64,000 bases of DNA from Paraburkholderia aromaticivorans (GCF_012689525.1 NZ_CP051515.1:496001-560000); one strand, 5' to 3'. Positions 35,703 to 44,690 are shown, numbered from the stretch's first letter. The notes: a model not told the origin generated them from the sequence alone. Made by a program: numbers and translations.

Positions 35703-37496
35703 ATGATGACCACCTATATTGCGCCGCTGCGCGACATGCATTTCGTAATGAACGAGTTGGCCGGCCTCGACGCTTTATCGTCGCTACCGGGCTTTGAGGA
35801 CGCGACGCCGGAACTCGCTGGCGCCGTGCTCGAAGAGGCAGCCAGGTTCGCCACCGAAGTGCTTGCGCCGCTCAACAAGACAGGCGACGAGCAGGGGGCG
35901 CGCCTGACCGGCGATGGCGTCATTGCGGCAGACGGCTTCGGAGCGGGCTACCTGCAATTCGTTGAAGGAGGCTGGAACGGCCTCAGTGGCGATCCTGACT
36001 ACGGCGGCCAGGGTCTGCCCGAACTGCTGCATGCGGCCACCGTGGAGATGTGGAACTCCGCCAACATGTCCTTCGCCCTGTGCCCGCTGTTGACGGCCGG
36101 CGCCACCGAAGCATTGCGACAGCATGGCTCGCAGGAACTCAAGGCCCGCTACTTGCCGAACCTCATTGGCGGGCAATGGACCGGCACGATGAATCTGACC
36201 GAGTCGCAAGCCGGCTCGGACCTGGCGGCCGTTCGCGCGAAAGCCGTTCCTGAGGGAGATCACTATCGCCTGCATGGCCAGAAGATCTTCATCACGTGGG
36301 GCGATCATGACATGACCGGCAACGTCATCCATCTCGTGCTGGCGCGCACGCCCGATGCGCCCGAAGGCGTGCGCGGCATTTCGCTTTTTCTGGTGCCCAA
36401 GTTCCTCGTGAACGCCGACGGCTCGCTGGGGCAACGCAACGATGTGCACTGCGTGTCCCTCGAACATAAGCTCGGCATTCACGCGAGTCCCACTTGCGTG
36501 ATGAGTTTCGGCGATCAGGGCGGCGCGATCGGCTATCTCGTCGGACAGGAAAACAAGGGCCTCGCGCATATGTTCACGATGATGAACGAGGCCCGCCAGA
36601 AGGTCGGCATTCAAGGTTTGGCGATGGCTGAGCGCGCGTATCAACAGGCGCGTGAATACGCGAGAGAGCGCGTTCAGGGCAAGCCGGCCGCGAGCAAGTC
36701 GAGCACTGCGGTGGCGATCATTCAACATCCGGACGTGCGGCGCATGTTGCTGACAATGAAGGCCCAGGTGGAAGCGATGCGCGGGTTCGCTTACGTGATG
36801 GCGGCTAACGCGGATTACGCGCACCGGCATCCGGACGCCGGCGATCGCAACCGCTATCAGACCCGCGTCGATCTTCTGATTCCGGTCCTGAAGGGCTGGT
36901 GCACTGAACTGGGTCAGGAGATCGCGTCCATCGGTGTACAGGTGCACGGCGGAATGGGCTACATCGAAGAGACCGGCGCGTGCCAGTACCTGCGCGACGC
37001 CCGCATTGCAACCATCTACGAGGGCACGACGGGTATCCAGGCAGCAGACCTGGCAGGCCGCAAGCTCGCCGCCGACAAGGGGGCCGCAATGGCTGAACTG
37101 ATCGCGGAGATGCGCGAGCTCGCGCTTGAACTGGAACGCAGCACGGATACGCACCTTGTCCCGGTCGGCGCCGCGGTGACCACCGGCGTGCAGGCGTTGG
37201 AGGACGCCACCGGGTGGATGCTTCAAGCGCTGGCGAAAGACGTCGACGAAGCATTGGCCAGTTCATTCGACTATCTGATGCTCACGGGCTATGTGTGCGG
37301 TGGATGGCAGATGGCGCGCGCCGCGCTGGCCGCGTCGAGAAAATGCGCTGCGGGCGAAGATCCGGACTTCCACGAAGCAAAGATCGCGACGGTGCGGTTC
37401 TACGCGGACAAGATACTGCCCAAGGCGAACTCGCATCTGGAGATGATTCGCTCAGGCGCATCCAGCGCATCGGACATCGCGATCGAACAATTCTGA
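35703..37496 (+). CDS. Acyl-CoA dehydrogenase, long form (ACDH C-terminal domain)
   Basis: A 597-residue acyl-CoA dehydrogenase of the long type related to DmdC and fatty-acyl-CoA dehydrogenases. Landmarks are MNLTESQAGSDLAAVRAKA, the middle segment KLGIHASPTCVMSF, QVHGGMGYIEETGACQYLRD, and the catalytic Glu in IYEGTTGIQ. A roughly 120-residue helical C-terminal domain with YLMLTGYVCGGWQMA follows. The first ATG is only 3 nt from AGGAG; the next codon, ATG at 35706, has better spacing and may be the true start. It would oxidise chains activated by the operon's ligase. Confidence 0.9.
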   Translation: MMTTYIAPLRDMHFVMNELAGLDALSSLPGFEDATPELAGAVLEEAARFATEVLAPLNKTGDEQGARLTGDGVIAADGFGAGYLQFVEGGWNGLSGDPDYGGQGLPELLHAATVEMWNSANMSFALCPLLTAGATEALRQHGSQELKARYLPNLIGGQWTGTMNLTESQAGSDLAAVRAKAVPEGDHYRLHGQKIFITWGDHDMTGNVIHLVLARTPDAPEGVRGISLFLVPKFLVNADGSLGQRNDVHCVSLEHKLGIHASPTCVMSFGDQGGAIGYLVGQENKGLAHMFTMMNEARQKVGIQGLAMAERAYQQAREYARERVQGKPAASKSSTAVAIIQHPDVRRMLLTMKAQVEAMRGFAYVMAANADYAHRHPDAGDRNRYQTRVDLLIPVLKGWCTELGQEIASIGVQVHGGMGYIEETGACQYLRDARIATIYEGTTGIQAADLAGRKLAADKGAAMAELIAEMRELALELERSTDTHLVPVGAAVTTGVQALEDATGWMLQALAKDVDEALASSFDYLMLTGYVCGGWQMARAALAASRKCAAGEDPDFHEAKIATVRFYADKILPKANSHLEMIRSGASSASDIAIEQF

Positions 37497-37572
37497 TCCA
37501 CGTTTTCAGACGAGTCGAAGAGATCACAAGACGATATTAGTTCGTCATGCAAAATATAAAATGGAGACAAAA

Positions 37573-38328
37573 GTGAACACAGTCAGGTATCTGCCCTTAT
37601 TGGCAGGGGTAATGTGCGCCGGCGCACTGGCCCAGAGTGCGGGCAGTTTCATTGCGACAGGCGGCGGTACATGGATCGACTATGGCATGTCGTCGGCGAC
37701 GCCATTGCAAAGCACTTCGGCGGCAGGTACTTTCACCTCATCGGGAACGACTGGCCAGATACACAATACCTGGACGATCGAGACGGCGTTCACCTATTTC
37801 ATCACGGACAACATCGCGATCGATCTGGCGACCGGCGTGCCGCCGAAGCTCAAGCTCTACGCGCAGGGTGCGGTGGCGCCGTTCGGCCCCGGCGGTCCCT
37901 CCCTCGGACTGGGCAATCTGCAACCGCTCGCGACAACAAGAGCGTGGCCGCCGATTCTTTTCTTCAAGTACTACTTTGGCGCGGCGCAGGCGAAAGTGCG
38001 TCCCTTCATCGGTGTGGGCGTCAACTACACCTGGTATACGGCAGTCCAGCTCAATCCGACATTCAATGGTGCATTGCACTCGGTCGCCGGGCCAGGAGGG
38101 GACGTCAAGGCGTCGCTCAGTCCATCGTGGAATCCGGCATTCAATGCGGGCGTCTCCTATAACTTAAGCAAGAACTGGTACGCCACCGCGTCGATGACGT
38201 ATATGCCGCTCAAGACGAATGCGACGATCACTGCCGTCGCGGCCAACGGGCAAGCCGTGCTGACCAACAGGACGCGCATCACGGCCAATCCGTGGATCGG
38301 CTTCGTGGGGATCGGATACCGGTTCTAG
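37573..38328 (+). CDS. OmpW/AlkL-family outer membrane protein
   Basis: A 251-residue OmpW-type eight-stranded barrel: a signal peptide (VRYLPLLAGVMCAGALAQ), a TWTIETAFTYFITDNIAIDL-like pattern near residue 75, PILFFKYYFG, and the C-terminal strand WIGFVGIGYRF ending in Phe. OmpW/AlkL barrels let small hydrophobic molecules cross the outer membrane and often flank hydrocarbon pathways. A GTG start at 37573 is preferred because GGAG sits 6 nt before it; the ATG at 37561 has no ribosome site. In this operon it suggests hydrophobic substrates. Confidence 0.82.
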   Translation: MNTVRYLPLLAGVMCAGALAQSAGSFIATGGGTWIDYGMSSATPLQSTSAAGTFTSSGTTGQIHNTWTIETAFTYFITDNIAIDLATGVPPKLKLYAQGAVAPFGPGGPSLGLGNLQPLATTRAWPPILFFKYYFGAAQAKVRPFIGVGVNYTWYTAVQLNPTFNGALHSVAGPGGDVKASLSPSWNPAFNAGVSYNLSKNWYATASMTYMPLKTNATITAVAANGQAVLTNRTRITANPWIGFVGIGYRF

Positions 38329-38390
38329 CTGAATGGGTCAGTGATCAATGATGCCCTTTCGGTGCGAGGGCGTACAACCAGGAGGGAAGC

Positions 38391-39218
38391 ATGCTAGTCA
38401 CTCGATATCTGGCGAACGACCTGTTCGCAGGAAAGACCGTTTTCGTTACAGGTGGCAGCAGCGGCATCAATCTCGGCGTGGCGAAGAATTTCGCCGCCTT
38501 GGGCGCCCAGGTGGCCATCTGCGGGCGCACCCAGGACAAGCTGGACACTGCTGCAACGGAACTGCGCGCACTCGGCGCCACGGTCTGCCCCATCGTTGCC
38601 GACGTCCGTGATTTCACCGCGCTGGAAGCGGCCTTCGCGAGGACCAGGGCGGAACTGGGTCCCATCGACGTGCTGGTTTGCGGCGCGGCCGGCAATTTCC
38701 TGGTCCCGGCGGAAAAACTCTCGCCCAACGGCTTCAAGACTGTCATCGACATCGATCTGCTTGGCGCTTTCAACGCCTCACGGGCGGCCTTCGACCAGTT
38801 GAAGGAGACGCAGGGCGCCATCATTTACATCTCCGCAGGCATGGCGTACATGCCGCACGCCTTCCAGGTGCACGTGGGCGCCGCCAAGGCGGGCATCGAT
38901 ATGTTGATGAGAAACCTGGCGCTGGAGTGGGGGCGTTATGGTATTCGCACGAACAGCATCGTCCCCGGACCCATCGAGGGGACCGAAGGCATGAAGCGGC
39001 TGTTGAGCGCAGAGCGACACGAAGAGTTCGTGAACACCATTCCGCTGCGGCGCATGGGCACGGTGGATGACATCGGCCAGAGTGCGGTCTTTCTCGCTTC
39101 GCCGCTGGCTTCCTATATTTCCGGCTGTGTGGTTGTTTGCGATGGTGGCCAGAATCTGGCCGGCTCGGCCCTCTTCAACCTAGGTGCCGAGCAGATGCTG
39201 CGCGCGCAGGTGAGATGA
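38391..39218 (+). CDS. 2,4-dienoyl-CoA reductase-like SDR
   Basis: A 275-residue SDR resembling the 2,4-dienoyl-CoA reductase/peroxisomal enoyl reductase group: FVTGGSSGINLGVAKNFA, CGRTQDKLD, and after the active site MRNLALEWGRYGIRTNSIVP. Catalytic Lys166 is present, but the residue four before it is Val162, not Tyr, as is also true of DECR enzymes, which use a tyrosine further upstream; Tyr153 is the nearest here. Such an enzyme would allow unsaturated fatty acids to enter beta-oxidation. AGGAGG precedes the ATG. Last gene of the 28.4-39.2 kb operon. Confidence 0.83.
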   Translation: MLVTRYLANDLFAGKTVFVTGGSSGINLGVAKNFAALGAQVAICGRTQDKLDTAATELRALGATVCPIVADVRDFTALEAAFARTRAELGPIDVLVCGAAGNFLVPAEKLSPNGFKTVIDIDLLGAFNASRAAFDQLKETQGAIIYISAGMAYMPHAFQVHVGAAKAGIDMLMRNLALEWGRYGIRTNSIVPGPIEGTEGMKRLLSAERHEEFVNTIPLRRMGTVDDIGQSAVFLASPLASYISGCVVVCDGGQNLAGSALFNLGAEQMLRAQVR

Positions 39219-39732
39219 AAAGAGCGTGAACTTCGAAAGGCTGAGCGTTGGTTTTGTCGATGGCAATGCCGGCGCTCAGAAGGTGCGGGAAGCTCCCCGG
39301 CGGACGATCACGCCTTTTGGAAGGTCGATCTCCCGAACCTGCCTGGACGCGTCCCTGTCGACCTGGTAGCATGAGATGCTGCGCGCGCAGCGTCTGTCGA
39401 ATCAGGGAGTGGTCATATGCGGAAGAGGAAGTTCGCAGGAAAGATGACGGGGGAATCGAGTCTGCCGGAACTGCTGAACCGGCTTGAGTTGGCATTGGCC
39501 GGAATGCCCGATCGCCCGTCTGTCTGCAAAGCACTGTCGGATCTCAACAAGCGCCTCGGCTCGGTCGGCGGGCACGCTCCCTCGCGAACCAGCCGATCCG
39601 CGCCTTCGCGGCGCCAGCGCCAAACGGCAGTTGAATCTTTGCCGCTGTTTTCTTGAGCGTCAAAGATCGACTCGAACAGCGCGCAACGGAGCGGTTGCCT
39701 TGCACCGAAAGCTGAAAAAATGCCAGTACATG
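39219..39732. other. Low-content intergenic region
   Basis: About 510 bp between the SDR and the isochorismatase-like gene. It holds only one weak ORF (39417-39656). Another frame remains open to 39798 with a basic helical tail, so the ORF could be a frameshifted remnant. No repeats or IS ends were recognised. Confidence 0.4.
39417..39656 (+). CDS. Hypothetical small basic protein (doubtful)
   Basis: A possible 79-residue protein with GGGAG eight bases before the ATG. The first 50 residues look helical (LPELLNRLELALAGMPDRP, VCKALSDLNKRLG) and the remainder is Ser/Arg-rich. I do not recognise it. A basic helical stretch (HRKLKKCQYMLGKQQQ) follows in the +1 frame up to 39798, so this may be an intact small gene or a degraded longer one. 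Confidence 0.35.
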   Translation: MRKRKFAGKMTGESSLPELLNRLELALAGMPDRPSVCKALSDLNKRLGSVGGHAPSRTSRSAPSRRQRQTAVESLPLFS

Positions 39733-40389
39733 CTAGGCAAGCAACAACAGAGTATCAGCGAGCGAGAGCACCGTCGTGCGCGAATCGAAGGCCGTTGAAA
39801 AAAGATGATCGTGCACGACCTGATCCGGGTCGTAGCAGCAATCCTTGACGGTGAATAACCGGAAGTCCGCATCGCTCGCGTACGCAACCGACGACAGCAC
39901 GACGCCGGTCGACGCTATGCCCACCATGATTAGCGTATCGATTCCCTGCGCGGAGAGCCGCGCCTGCAGATCGGTACCAAAGAACACGCTAGCACGATGC
40001 GCGATGATGAGCGGTTCAGTGGCCTGCTGGCCGAGTTCCGGCGCAATCTTGTCGTCGACGAAAAGACCCAGTTGCTTGATTCCCTGCCCGTTTCTATTCA
40101 ACGGACTGACTTCCGGATAGCCTGGACTAAAGTGGATCCTGGCGAAATAGACGCTGACACTTTTGGCCCGCGCGGCGTCGCACAGCTTGCGCGTATTCGC
40201 GAGCAAAGTGGGCGCGACCGATGGAAATAACCGCAAGATGTCAGTCTGATAATGCATGACCACTAGAGCGGTTTGCGCAGGGACAATCGCTGGAATCTGC
40301 ATGTTCACACTTTGCGCTGCAGCGGCGCGTTCCATGCCTTGTTGATGATCTGCCGGATCGACGGGAGCGGATTCAATGCGTGGCGGCAT
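39733..40389 (-). CDS. Isochorismatase-fold protein lacking the catalytic triad
   Basis: About 218 residues with the isochorismatase-like cysteine hydrolase fold: TALVVMHYQTDIL, a central FFGTDLQARLSAQGIDTLIMVGI, and DADFRLFTVKDCCYDPD. The usual triad Asp-Lys-Cys is absent: the DxQ aspartate is His (MHYQ), the K-x-R lysine aligns with Ala (AHRASVF), and the cysteine of T-x-x-C-V is replaced (STGVVLSS). It may be a non-hydrolytic family member or use different residues. The start is uncertain; ATGs at 40389, 40335 and 40302 are all in frame and none has a good ribosome site. Homology begins near 40302. It stands alone. Confidence 0.7.
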   Translation of the reverse strand: MPPRIESAPVDPADHQQGMERAAAAQSVNMQIPAIVPAQTALVVMHYQTDILRLFPSVAPTLLANTRKLCDAARAKSVSVYFARIHFSPGYPEVSPLNRNGQGIKQLGLFVDDKIAPELGQQATEPLIIAHRASVFFGTDLQARLSAQGIDTLIMVGIASTGVVLSSVAYASDADFRLFTVKDCCYDPDQVVHDHLFSTAFDSRTTVLSLADTLLLLA

Positions 40390-40980
40390 AGGAGCTACGC
40401 GATAGAGAAAGGTGCTTGACTCTAGCACGACCACCATGACCCATCAGGTCACGGGGCGCACAAATGAATGCGTATTTGAGTCCCGACTCAGTTGCTCAAT
40501 AGAAAATGCCCCCCGTTTTGAAGCGGCGCAAGTTTCCTCCGGACGCCGCCGAGGTCATTGCTCTCGATCTCAAGTTCGTCGCTTGACTGCGCAGATTTTG
40601 TGTTGGGTGACCGCACACAGAAGCTCAAGAAACGTTGCTCACGGCCGGACGTCGTCGCTCCTCACCCAACTGTAAAAGCCCTCGTGGTCGAGATCGACAT
40701 TGTTTATTTTCAGGTAGTTAGGGTCGCTCGGAAGATGAGCGAACCAGGATTGGCACAACCCGTGCATTGATAACTGTGGGCACAACGACGAACGGTTTAA
40801 TGTTACCGCCTCGGCATTAGCATGCATTGCACGGATGCCGAGAAACTTGTCGTTCGTTTGAGCCACTTTGTTAGCGCGCGGCAATGTCCTACACGTCGAC
40901 CCACCAACGTTGAGCATCGCGCGCCGCAATGGACCTGATCCGGGTGCCTTTGAAATGTTCGACAAGTTTTGGGAGACGCC
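40390..40980. other. Intergenic region without recognisable genes
   Basis: About 590 bp with lower GC than the surroundings and no convincing ORF. One small dyad, TGAGTC-CC-GACTCA, lies at 40477-40490. A 26-codon reading frame at about 40507 looks faintly like an IS6-type transposase start but is too short to call. The 3' end carries the GGGAG ribosome site of the next gene. Confidence 0.4.
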
Positions 40981-41262
40981 ATGAAAGCGAGATCTATCGC
41001 CGTTCTGTTAGTCGCAAGCTCCGCATCGATGGCAGCGCCCGCCTTCGCGGGCGGTAACGACCAGACTTCCTCCTATCGAAGCGACGTCGCTGCGTCAGTA
41101 GCGCACCGCGGCCAAACCGCTCAAGCGAAGGCGGCGGCAGAGGGCCACGGCAGCGTGGTTGACGTGAACCACAGCGGCGTCGGCGGTGCTGAACCGGTCA
41201 AGTCGCAATCCGGTCGGCGTGCCCCGGGCGATAGCATCAACCCGATGTATCGCGGTGGTTGA
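40981..41262 (+). CDS. Small secreted protein of unknown function
   Basis: A 93-residue protein with a clear Sec signal peptide: MKARSIAVLLVASS, with probable cleavage after APAFA. The mature part is polar and Gly/Ser/Ala-rich (GHGSVVDVNHSGVGG) and has no cysteine. GGGAG precedes the ATG. Burkholderiales encode many short periplasmic proteins of this style; I recognise no named family. It is monocistronic by spacing. Confidence 0.65.
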   Translation: MKARSIAVLLVASSASMAAPAFAGGNDQTSSYRSDVAASVAHRGQTAQAKAAAEGHGSVVDVNHSGVGGAEPVKSQSGRRAPGDSINPMYRGG

Positions 41263-41425
41263 TGAGCTTGTTCGCGGAGCGCCGGTTCGCTGGTATTCCG
41301 CGACTGAAACGTTGCTTCTACGCAGATCGGGGCTCATGTCTTGACGGTGACGTTCCGCACATTGCGGTATCGAGCGGCCGACAAATCGGGACCACTACAT
41401 GTACTACGGCATCGCATCCAGACAC

Positions 41426-43027
41426 CTACAGATCCAGCGTCAGATTCGCGCCGGTCGCGCGCGAAACGCAGATACACATCAACTTTTCGGCATTGCGCTG
41501 TTCGCTCGACAGCACGTCGTCGCGATGATCCGGGCTACCGCTGGTCACCTTGACCGCGCACATGCCGCACTGACCCGTGCGGCATGATGCGGGCGCGTCG
41601 ACGCCGGCGGCGTGAACGGCGTCCAGAACAGTTTGATCCGCCGCTACTTCAACGGTTTTCCCGCTCCTCGCGAGCGTCACCGTGAGTTGGTGATTCTCTG
41701 TCGCGCTAACAGCACTCGCAAAGCGTTCGAAACGGATGCGCTTTTCATCAACCGCGGCAGTGCGGCCGCCGTTGCGTACAGCATCGATCAGGCGCGCCGG
41801 TCCGCAGACATAAAAGTACGTGTCACGTGACGCCGTGCTGACCAATGCCGCAGGATCGATACGCGCACCTTCATCGGCCGGATAGACGACGAGGCGCGCT
41901 CCGAATTGTGCTTCGAGCTCTTCCAGGAAGGGAGCTTCGCTGCGCGACCTCACCGCGTAGTGCAACTCGAAAGGCTGGTCTCGCGCAGACAGCGCATGTG
42001 CCATCGCCTTGATCGGCGTGATGCCGATGCCGCCTGCGATCAAGATCGTGCGACGCGCGGGATCGTCGAGACGAAAGTGGTTTTCGGGCAATCCGCAATG
42101 AAGCGTCAGACCCAGCCGGAATGCGTCATGCACGCTGATCGAGCCGCCGCTGCCGGCGTCCTCGCGCAGCACCGCGATTTCGTAGACGTTGCGCCGTCCC
42201 GGGTCCGAAGCGATCGAATAACGGTGCGTGGCTACGGTGCCGTCGGCAAGCCGCACCGGCACTTCCAGGTGTGCACCCGCGCTAATTTCCGGCAACGCCG
42301 CGCCGGCGATATCGCGCAGTTCGTACGCGCGCACGCGCTCCGTCAATTGACGAACGCCGGTGATCCTCAGCGCGAGCGGGCCATCGCCGAGCTGGTCAGG
42401 CTGACGTTGCGCCGACGCCGCGGACGACACTTGCGCCAGTTGCTCTTTCACGCGGCGCAACTGCGCATGAACCGGCGCGACCATGCGGGTCATTTCCGCT
42501 TCAGTGAAGCGCGGCGTGATGTGTTGCGGACAGTTCCAGTCGAACCCTTCGATGCTAATCACAAAGACCCGGTCGATGCGGCCGTCGTAACCCGGCGTGC
42601 GCACGCGCTCGACAAGCCCGGGATCGTCCGCGAACTCGACGGTATGCGCGCGGCCTAGAAGCTTCAGGCGCCGCTGGTTCGCGTAGTCCATCACGATCAT
42701 CGCAATACGGTCGTCTTTCTTCAGATTGCCGACGCTGATGTACTGGACGTTGCCGACGAAATCGGTAAAGCCCAACGTCCTGTCGTCGATGACTTTCAGA
42801 AAACCGGCCGGCCCGCCGCGATGCTGCACATAGGGCCAGCCGGTTTCGCTGACAGTGGCCTGATAGAAGTGGTCCGCGGCCTTGATGAAGTCGATCTCGC
42901 GTCGGCCCAGGCGATCGCCGCGGTCTGACGTTTGGTCCAGATGCGCATACTGTTCCCGGCTTCCCAACAGGGTCTGGATTTCGCGCACCTGCGCGGTGAA
43001 GGCGATATCGGAAAAAGCACGTCCCAT
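41426..43027 (-). CDS. PNPOx-like / ferredoxin-NAD(P) reductase fusion with 2Fe-2S domain
   Basis: A 533-residue three-part flavoprotein. Residues about 30-170 are a pyridoxamine-phosphate-oxidase-like split barrel (GWPYVQHRGGPAGFLKVID, FVGNVQYISVGNL). Residues about 225-440 are a ferredoxin-reductase FAD/NAD module with HRYSIASDP and AGGIGITPIKAM. The C-terminus is a plant-type 2Fe-2S domain with Cys482, Cys487, Cys490 and Cys518 or 520. This fused architecture is known in proteobacteria without a settled role; electron transfer from NAD(P)H to an oxygenase or a small electrophile is plausible. It lies 53 bp downstream of the AhpD-like gene on the same strand. SD GAGGAA. Confidence 0.87.
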   Translation of the reverse strand: MGRAFSDIAFTAQVREIQTLLGSREQYAHLDQTSDRGDRLGRREIDFIKAADHFYQATVSETGWPYVQHRGGPAGFLKVIDDRTLGFTDFVGNVQYISVGNLKKDDRIAMIVMDYANQRRLKLLGRAHTVEFADDPGLVERVRTPGYDGRIDRVFVISIEGFDWNCPQHITPRFTEAEMTRMVAPVHAQLRRVKEQLAQVSSAASAQRQPDQLGDGPLALRITGVRQLTERVRAYELRDIAGAALPEISAGAHLEVPVRLADGTVATHRYSIASDPGRRNVYEIAVLREDAGSGGSISVHDAFRLGLTLHCGLPENHFRLDDPARRTILIAGGIGITPIKAMAHALSARDQPFELHYAVRSRSEAPFLEELEAQFGARLVVYPADEGARIDPAALVSTASRDTYFYVCGPARLIDAVRNGGRTAAVDEKRIRFERFASAVSATENHQLTVTLARSGKTVEVAADQTVLDAVHAAGVDAPASCRTGQCGMCAVKVTSGSPDHRDDVLSSEQRNAEKLMCICVSRATGANLTLDL

Positions 43028-43080
43028 GGTCAGTTCCTCGTCGTTGAGTCAGGCGATCACGTCATCGAGTCGACGGCGCT

Positions 43081-43626
43081 TCAGGCGGCGAGCTTCAGGC
43101 TGACCTTCGGGAAATCGATATCGACCTGGCTCGCCTTGCCCAGTACGTTGGTCAGGAAGTTCATGCCGACATGGGTGATGATTTCGACGATATCGGAGTC
43201 GCTGTAACCGGCGCTGCGCACCTCGGCGAGTTCGAGCGTGCTGATTTCGCCTTTGTTTTCCATCAGGCTGCGCGCGAATTTCACGGCAACCGCGGCTTGT
43301 TCATCTTCACTCGTGCCATTGCGGGCAGCCGTGACTTCTTCCGCGGACAAACCGGTTTTGCGGCCGATGGCGGTATGCGCGGAGACACAGTATTCGCAGC
43401 CGTTCTGTTGCGCGAGGGTCAGCGCAATCCGTTCGCGCGTCAATGCGTCCAGGGTGCCGGCGTTCGCGACGCCGTGCAGGCCGAGAAAGGCGCGCAGCGC
43501 GACCGGAGAGTTGGCGAAGATCTTGAGGAAGTTGGGAACGGTACCCAGTTGTGCATGGATCGCGTCCAGCAGGGCTTGCTGTTCTTCATTGGCGTTGGTG
43601 TTGTCGATGGTGGTAATGCGGCTCAT
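43081..43626 (-). CDS. AhpD-like carboxymuconolactone decarboxylase family protein
   Basis: A 181-residue AhpD/CMD-fold protein. The redox motif is Cys77-x-x-Cys80 with His84 (GCEYCVSAH), the peroxidase-type variant, which argues against lactone decarboxylation. Such proteins reduce peroxides or transfer disulfides. The start at 43626 has AGGAG seven bases upstream; the longer frame crosses the divergent promoter and is rejected. It leads an operon with the fused reductase, divergent from a LysR gene. Confidence 0.87.
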   Translation of the reverse strand: MSRITTIDNTNANEEQQALLDAIHAQLGTVPNFLKIFANSPVALRAFLGLHGVANAGTLDALTRERIALTLAQQNGCEYCVSAHTAIGRKTGLSAEEVTAARNGTSEDEQAAVAVKFARSLMENKGEISTLELAEVRSAGYSDSDIVEIITHVGMNFLTNVLGKASQVDIDFPKVSLKLAA

Positions 43627-43763
43627 GGTGTTTCTCCTGGATTGGATTAAGGGAATTCCGCTGGGCAACCGCCGTTTTGAGCGGACGAACTCAGTCTGGT
43701 TGATTCCCGCCATAATGAGAATCGCCGCTACCGGGAATGGATTGTTACCAGACGGGGAATAAC

Positions 43764-44690
43764 GTGGATCGACTCGAAGCAATGACTCTCTTCGTCGCGG
43801 TGGTCGACGAGGGTGGGTTCGCCGCCGCGGCGCGCAAGATGAAGATTTCGCCGCCGGTGGTCACGCGTGCGGTGAATAATCTGGAGGCCATGATGGGCGT
43901 GCGCTTGCTGGCAAGGACCACGCGCATCGTCCGGCTGACCGAGGTCGGGGCGCGCTACGCGGACGATTGCCGGCGCGTGCTCGCCGATCTGGCGGAATCA
44001 GAAGAGGCCGCGGCCGGCACCCATCGCTCGGTGCGCGGGCGGCTGGTCATTACGGCGCCGTCGCTGTTCGGGCGGATCTTCATCACGCCGATCGTGACCG
44101 CCTATCTGCGCCGTTATCCCGACACGGAAGTGGAGTGCCGCTTTTTGGACCGGGTGGTCAACATGATGGACGAGGGGGTCGACGTCGCGATCCGGATCGG
44201 CCCGCTGCAGGACTCCAGCTATCAGGCGCTGCCCGTGGGGCAGGTACGGCGCGTCGTCTGCGCGTCGCCGGCTTATCTGCAGCAGCACGGCGCGCCGCAC
44301 ACGCCGGCGGATCTGACGCAGCACGTGTTGATTTCGGCGGTAGGCTTGACGCCGTCGCCGGACTGGCGGTTTGCCCATACCGAGGAACCGGTCGTCGTTC
44401 ATGTGCGCCCGCGGCTGACGGTGTCGTCGAACGACGACGCGATCGTCGCGGCGCTCGATGGCTTCGGCATTACGCGGCTGTTGTCATACATGGTGGCGAA
44501 ACATCTGGCGGCGGGTACGCTGACGGAAGTGTTGCGCGAGCATGAAACCGCCGTCCTGCCCATTCATGTCATGCAGCATGAAGGACGCCACGCACCAGGG
44601 AAGGTCCGTGCGTTTCTGGACATGGCGACGGAAGCACTGCGCGGCGACCCGGCTTTGACTTTGAAGAAGCGTGGCAGGGCGGGGCGCTAG
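43764..44690 (+). CDS. LysR family transcriptional regulator (AaeR/DmlR-like branch)
   Basis: A 308-residue LysR regulator starting with GTG at 43764 (GGGGA upstream): MDRLEAMTLFVAVVDEGGFA is the HTH start common to the branch with one-to-one regulator-oxidoreductase pairs. The recognition helix is SPPVVTRAVNNLEAMMGVRL. It is divergent from the AhpD-like and reductase operon, its probable target. The 137-bp spacer contains ATTCCCG (43703) and CGGGAAT (43732) as a widely spaced inverted repeat. Confidence 0.88.
   Translation: MDRLEAMTLFVAVVDEGGFAAAARKMKISPPVVTRAVNNLEAMMGVRLLARTTRIVRLTEVGARYADDCRRVLADLAESEEAAAGTHRSVRGRLVITAPSLFGRIFITPIVTAYLRRYPDTEVECRFLDRVVNMMDEGVDVAIRIGPLQDSSYQALPVGQVRRVVCASPAYLQQHGAPHTPADLTQHVLISAVGLTPSPDWRFAHTEEPVVVHVRPRLTVSSNDDAIVAALDGFGITRLLSYMVAKHLAAGTLTEVLREHETAVLPIHVMQHEGRHAPGKVRAFLDMATEALRGDPALTLKKRGRAGR

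Noticed and set aside
40507..40587. Possible start of an IS6-type transposase
   Set aside because: Only 26 codons with a vague match; no continuation in any frame and no terminal repeats seen.
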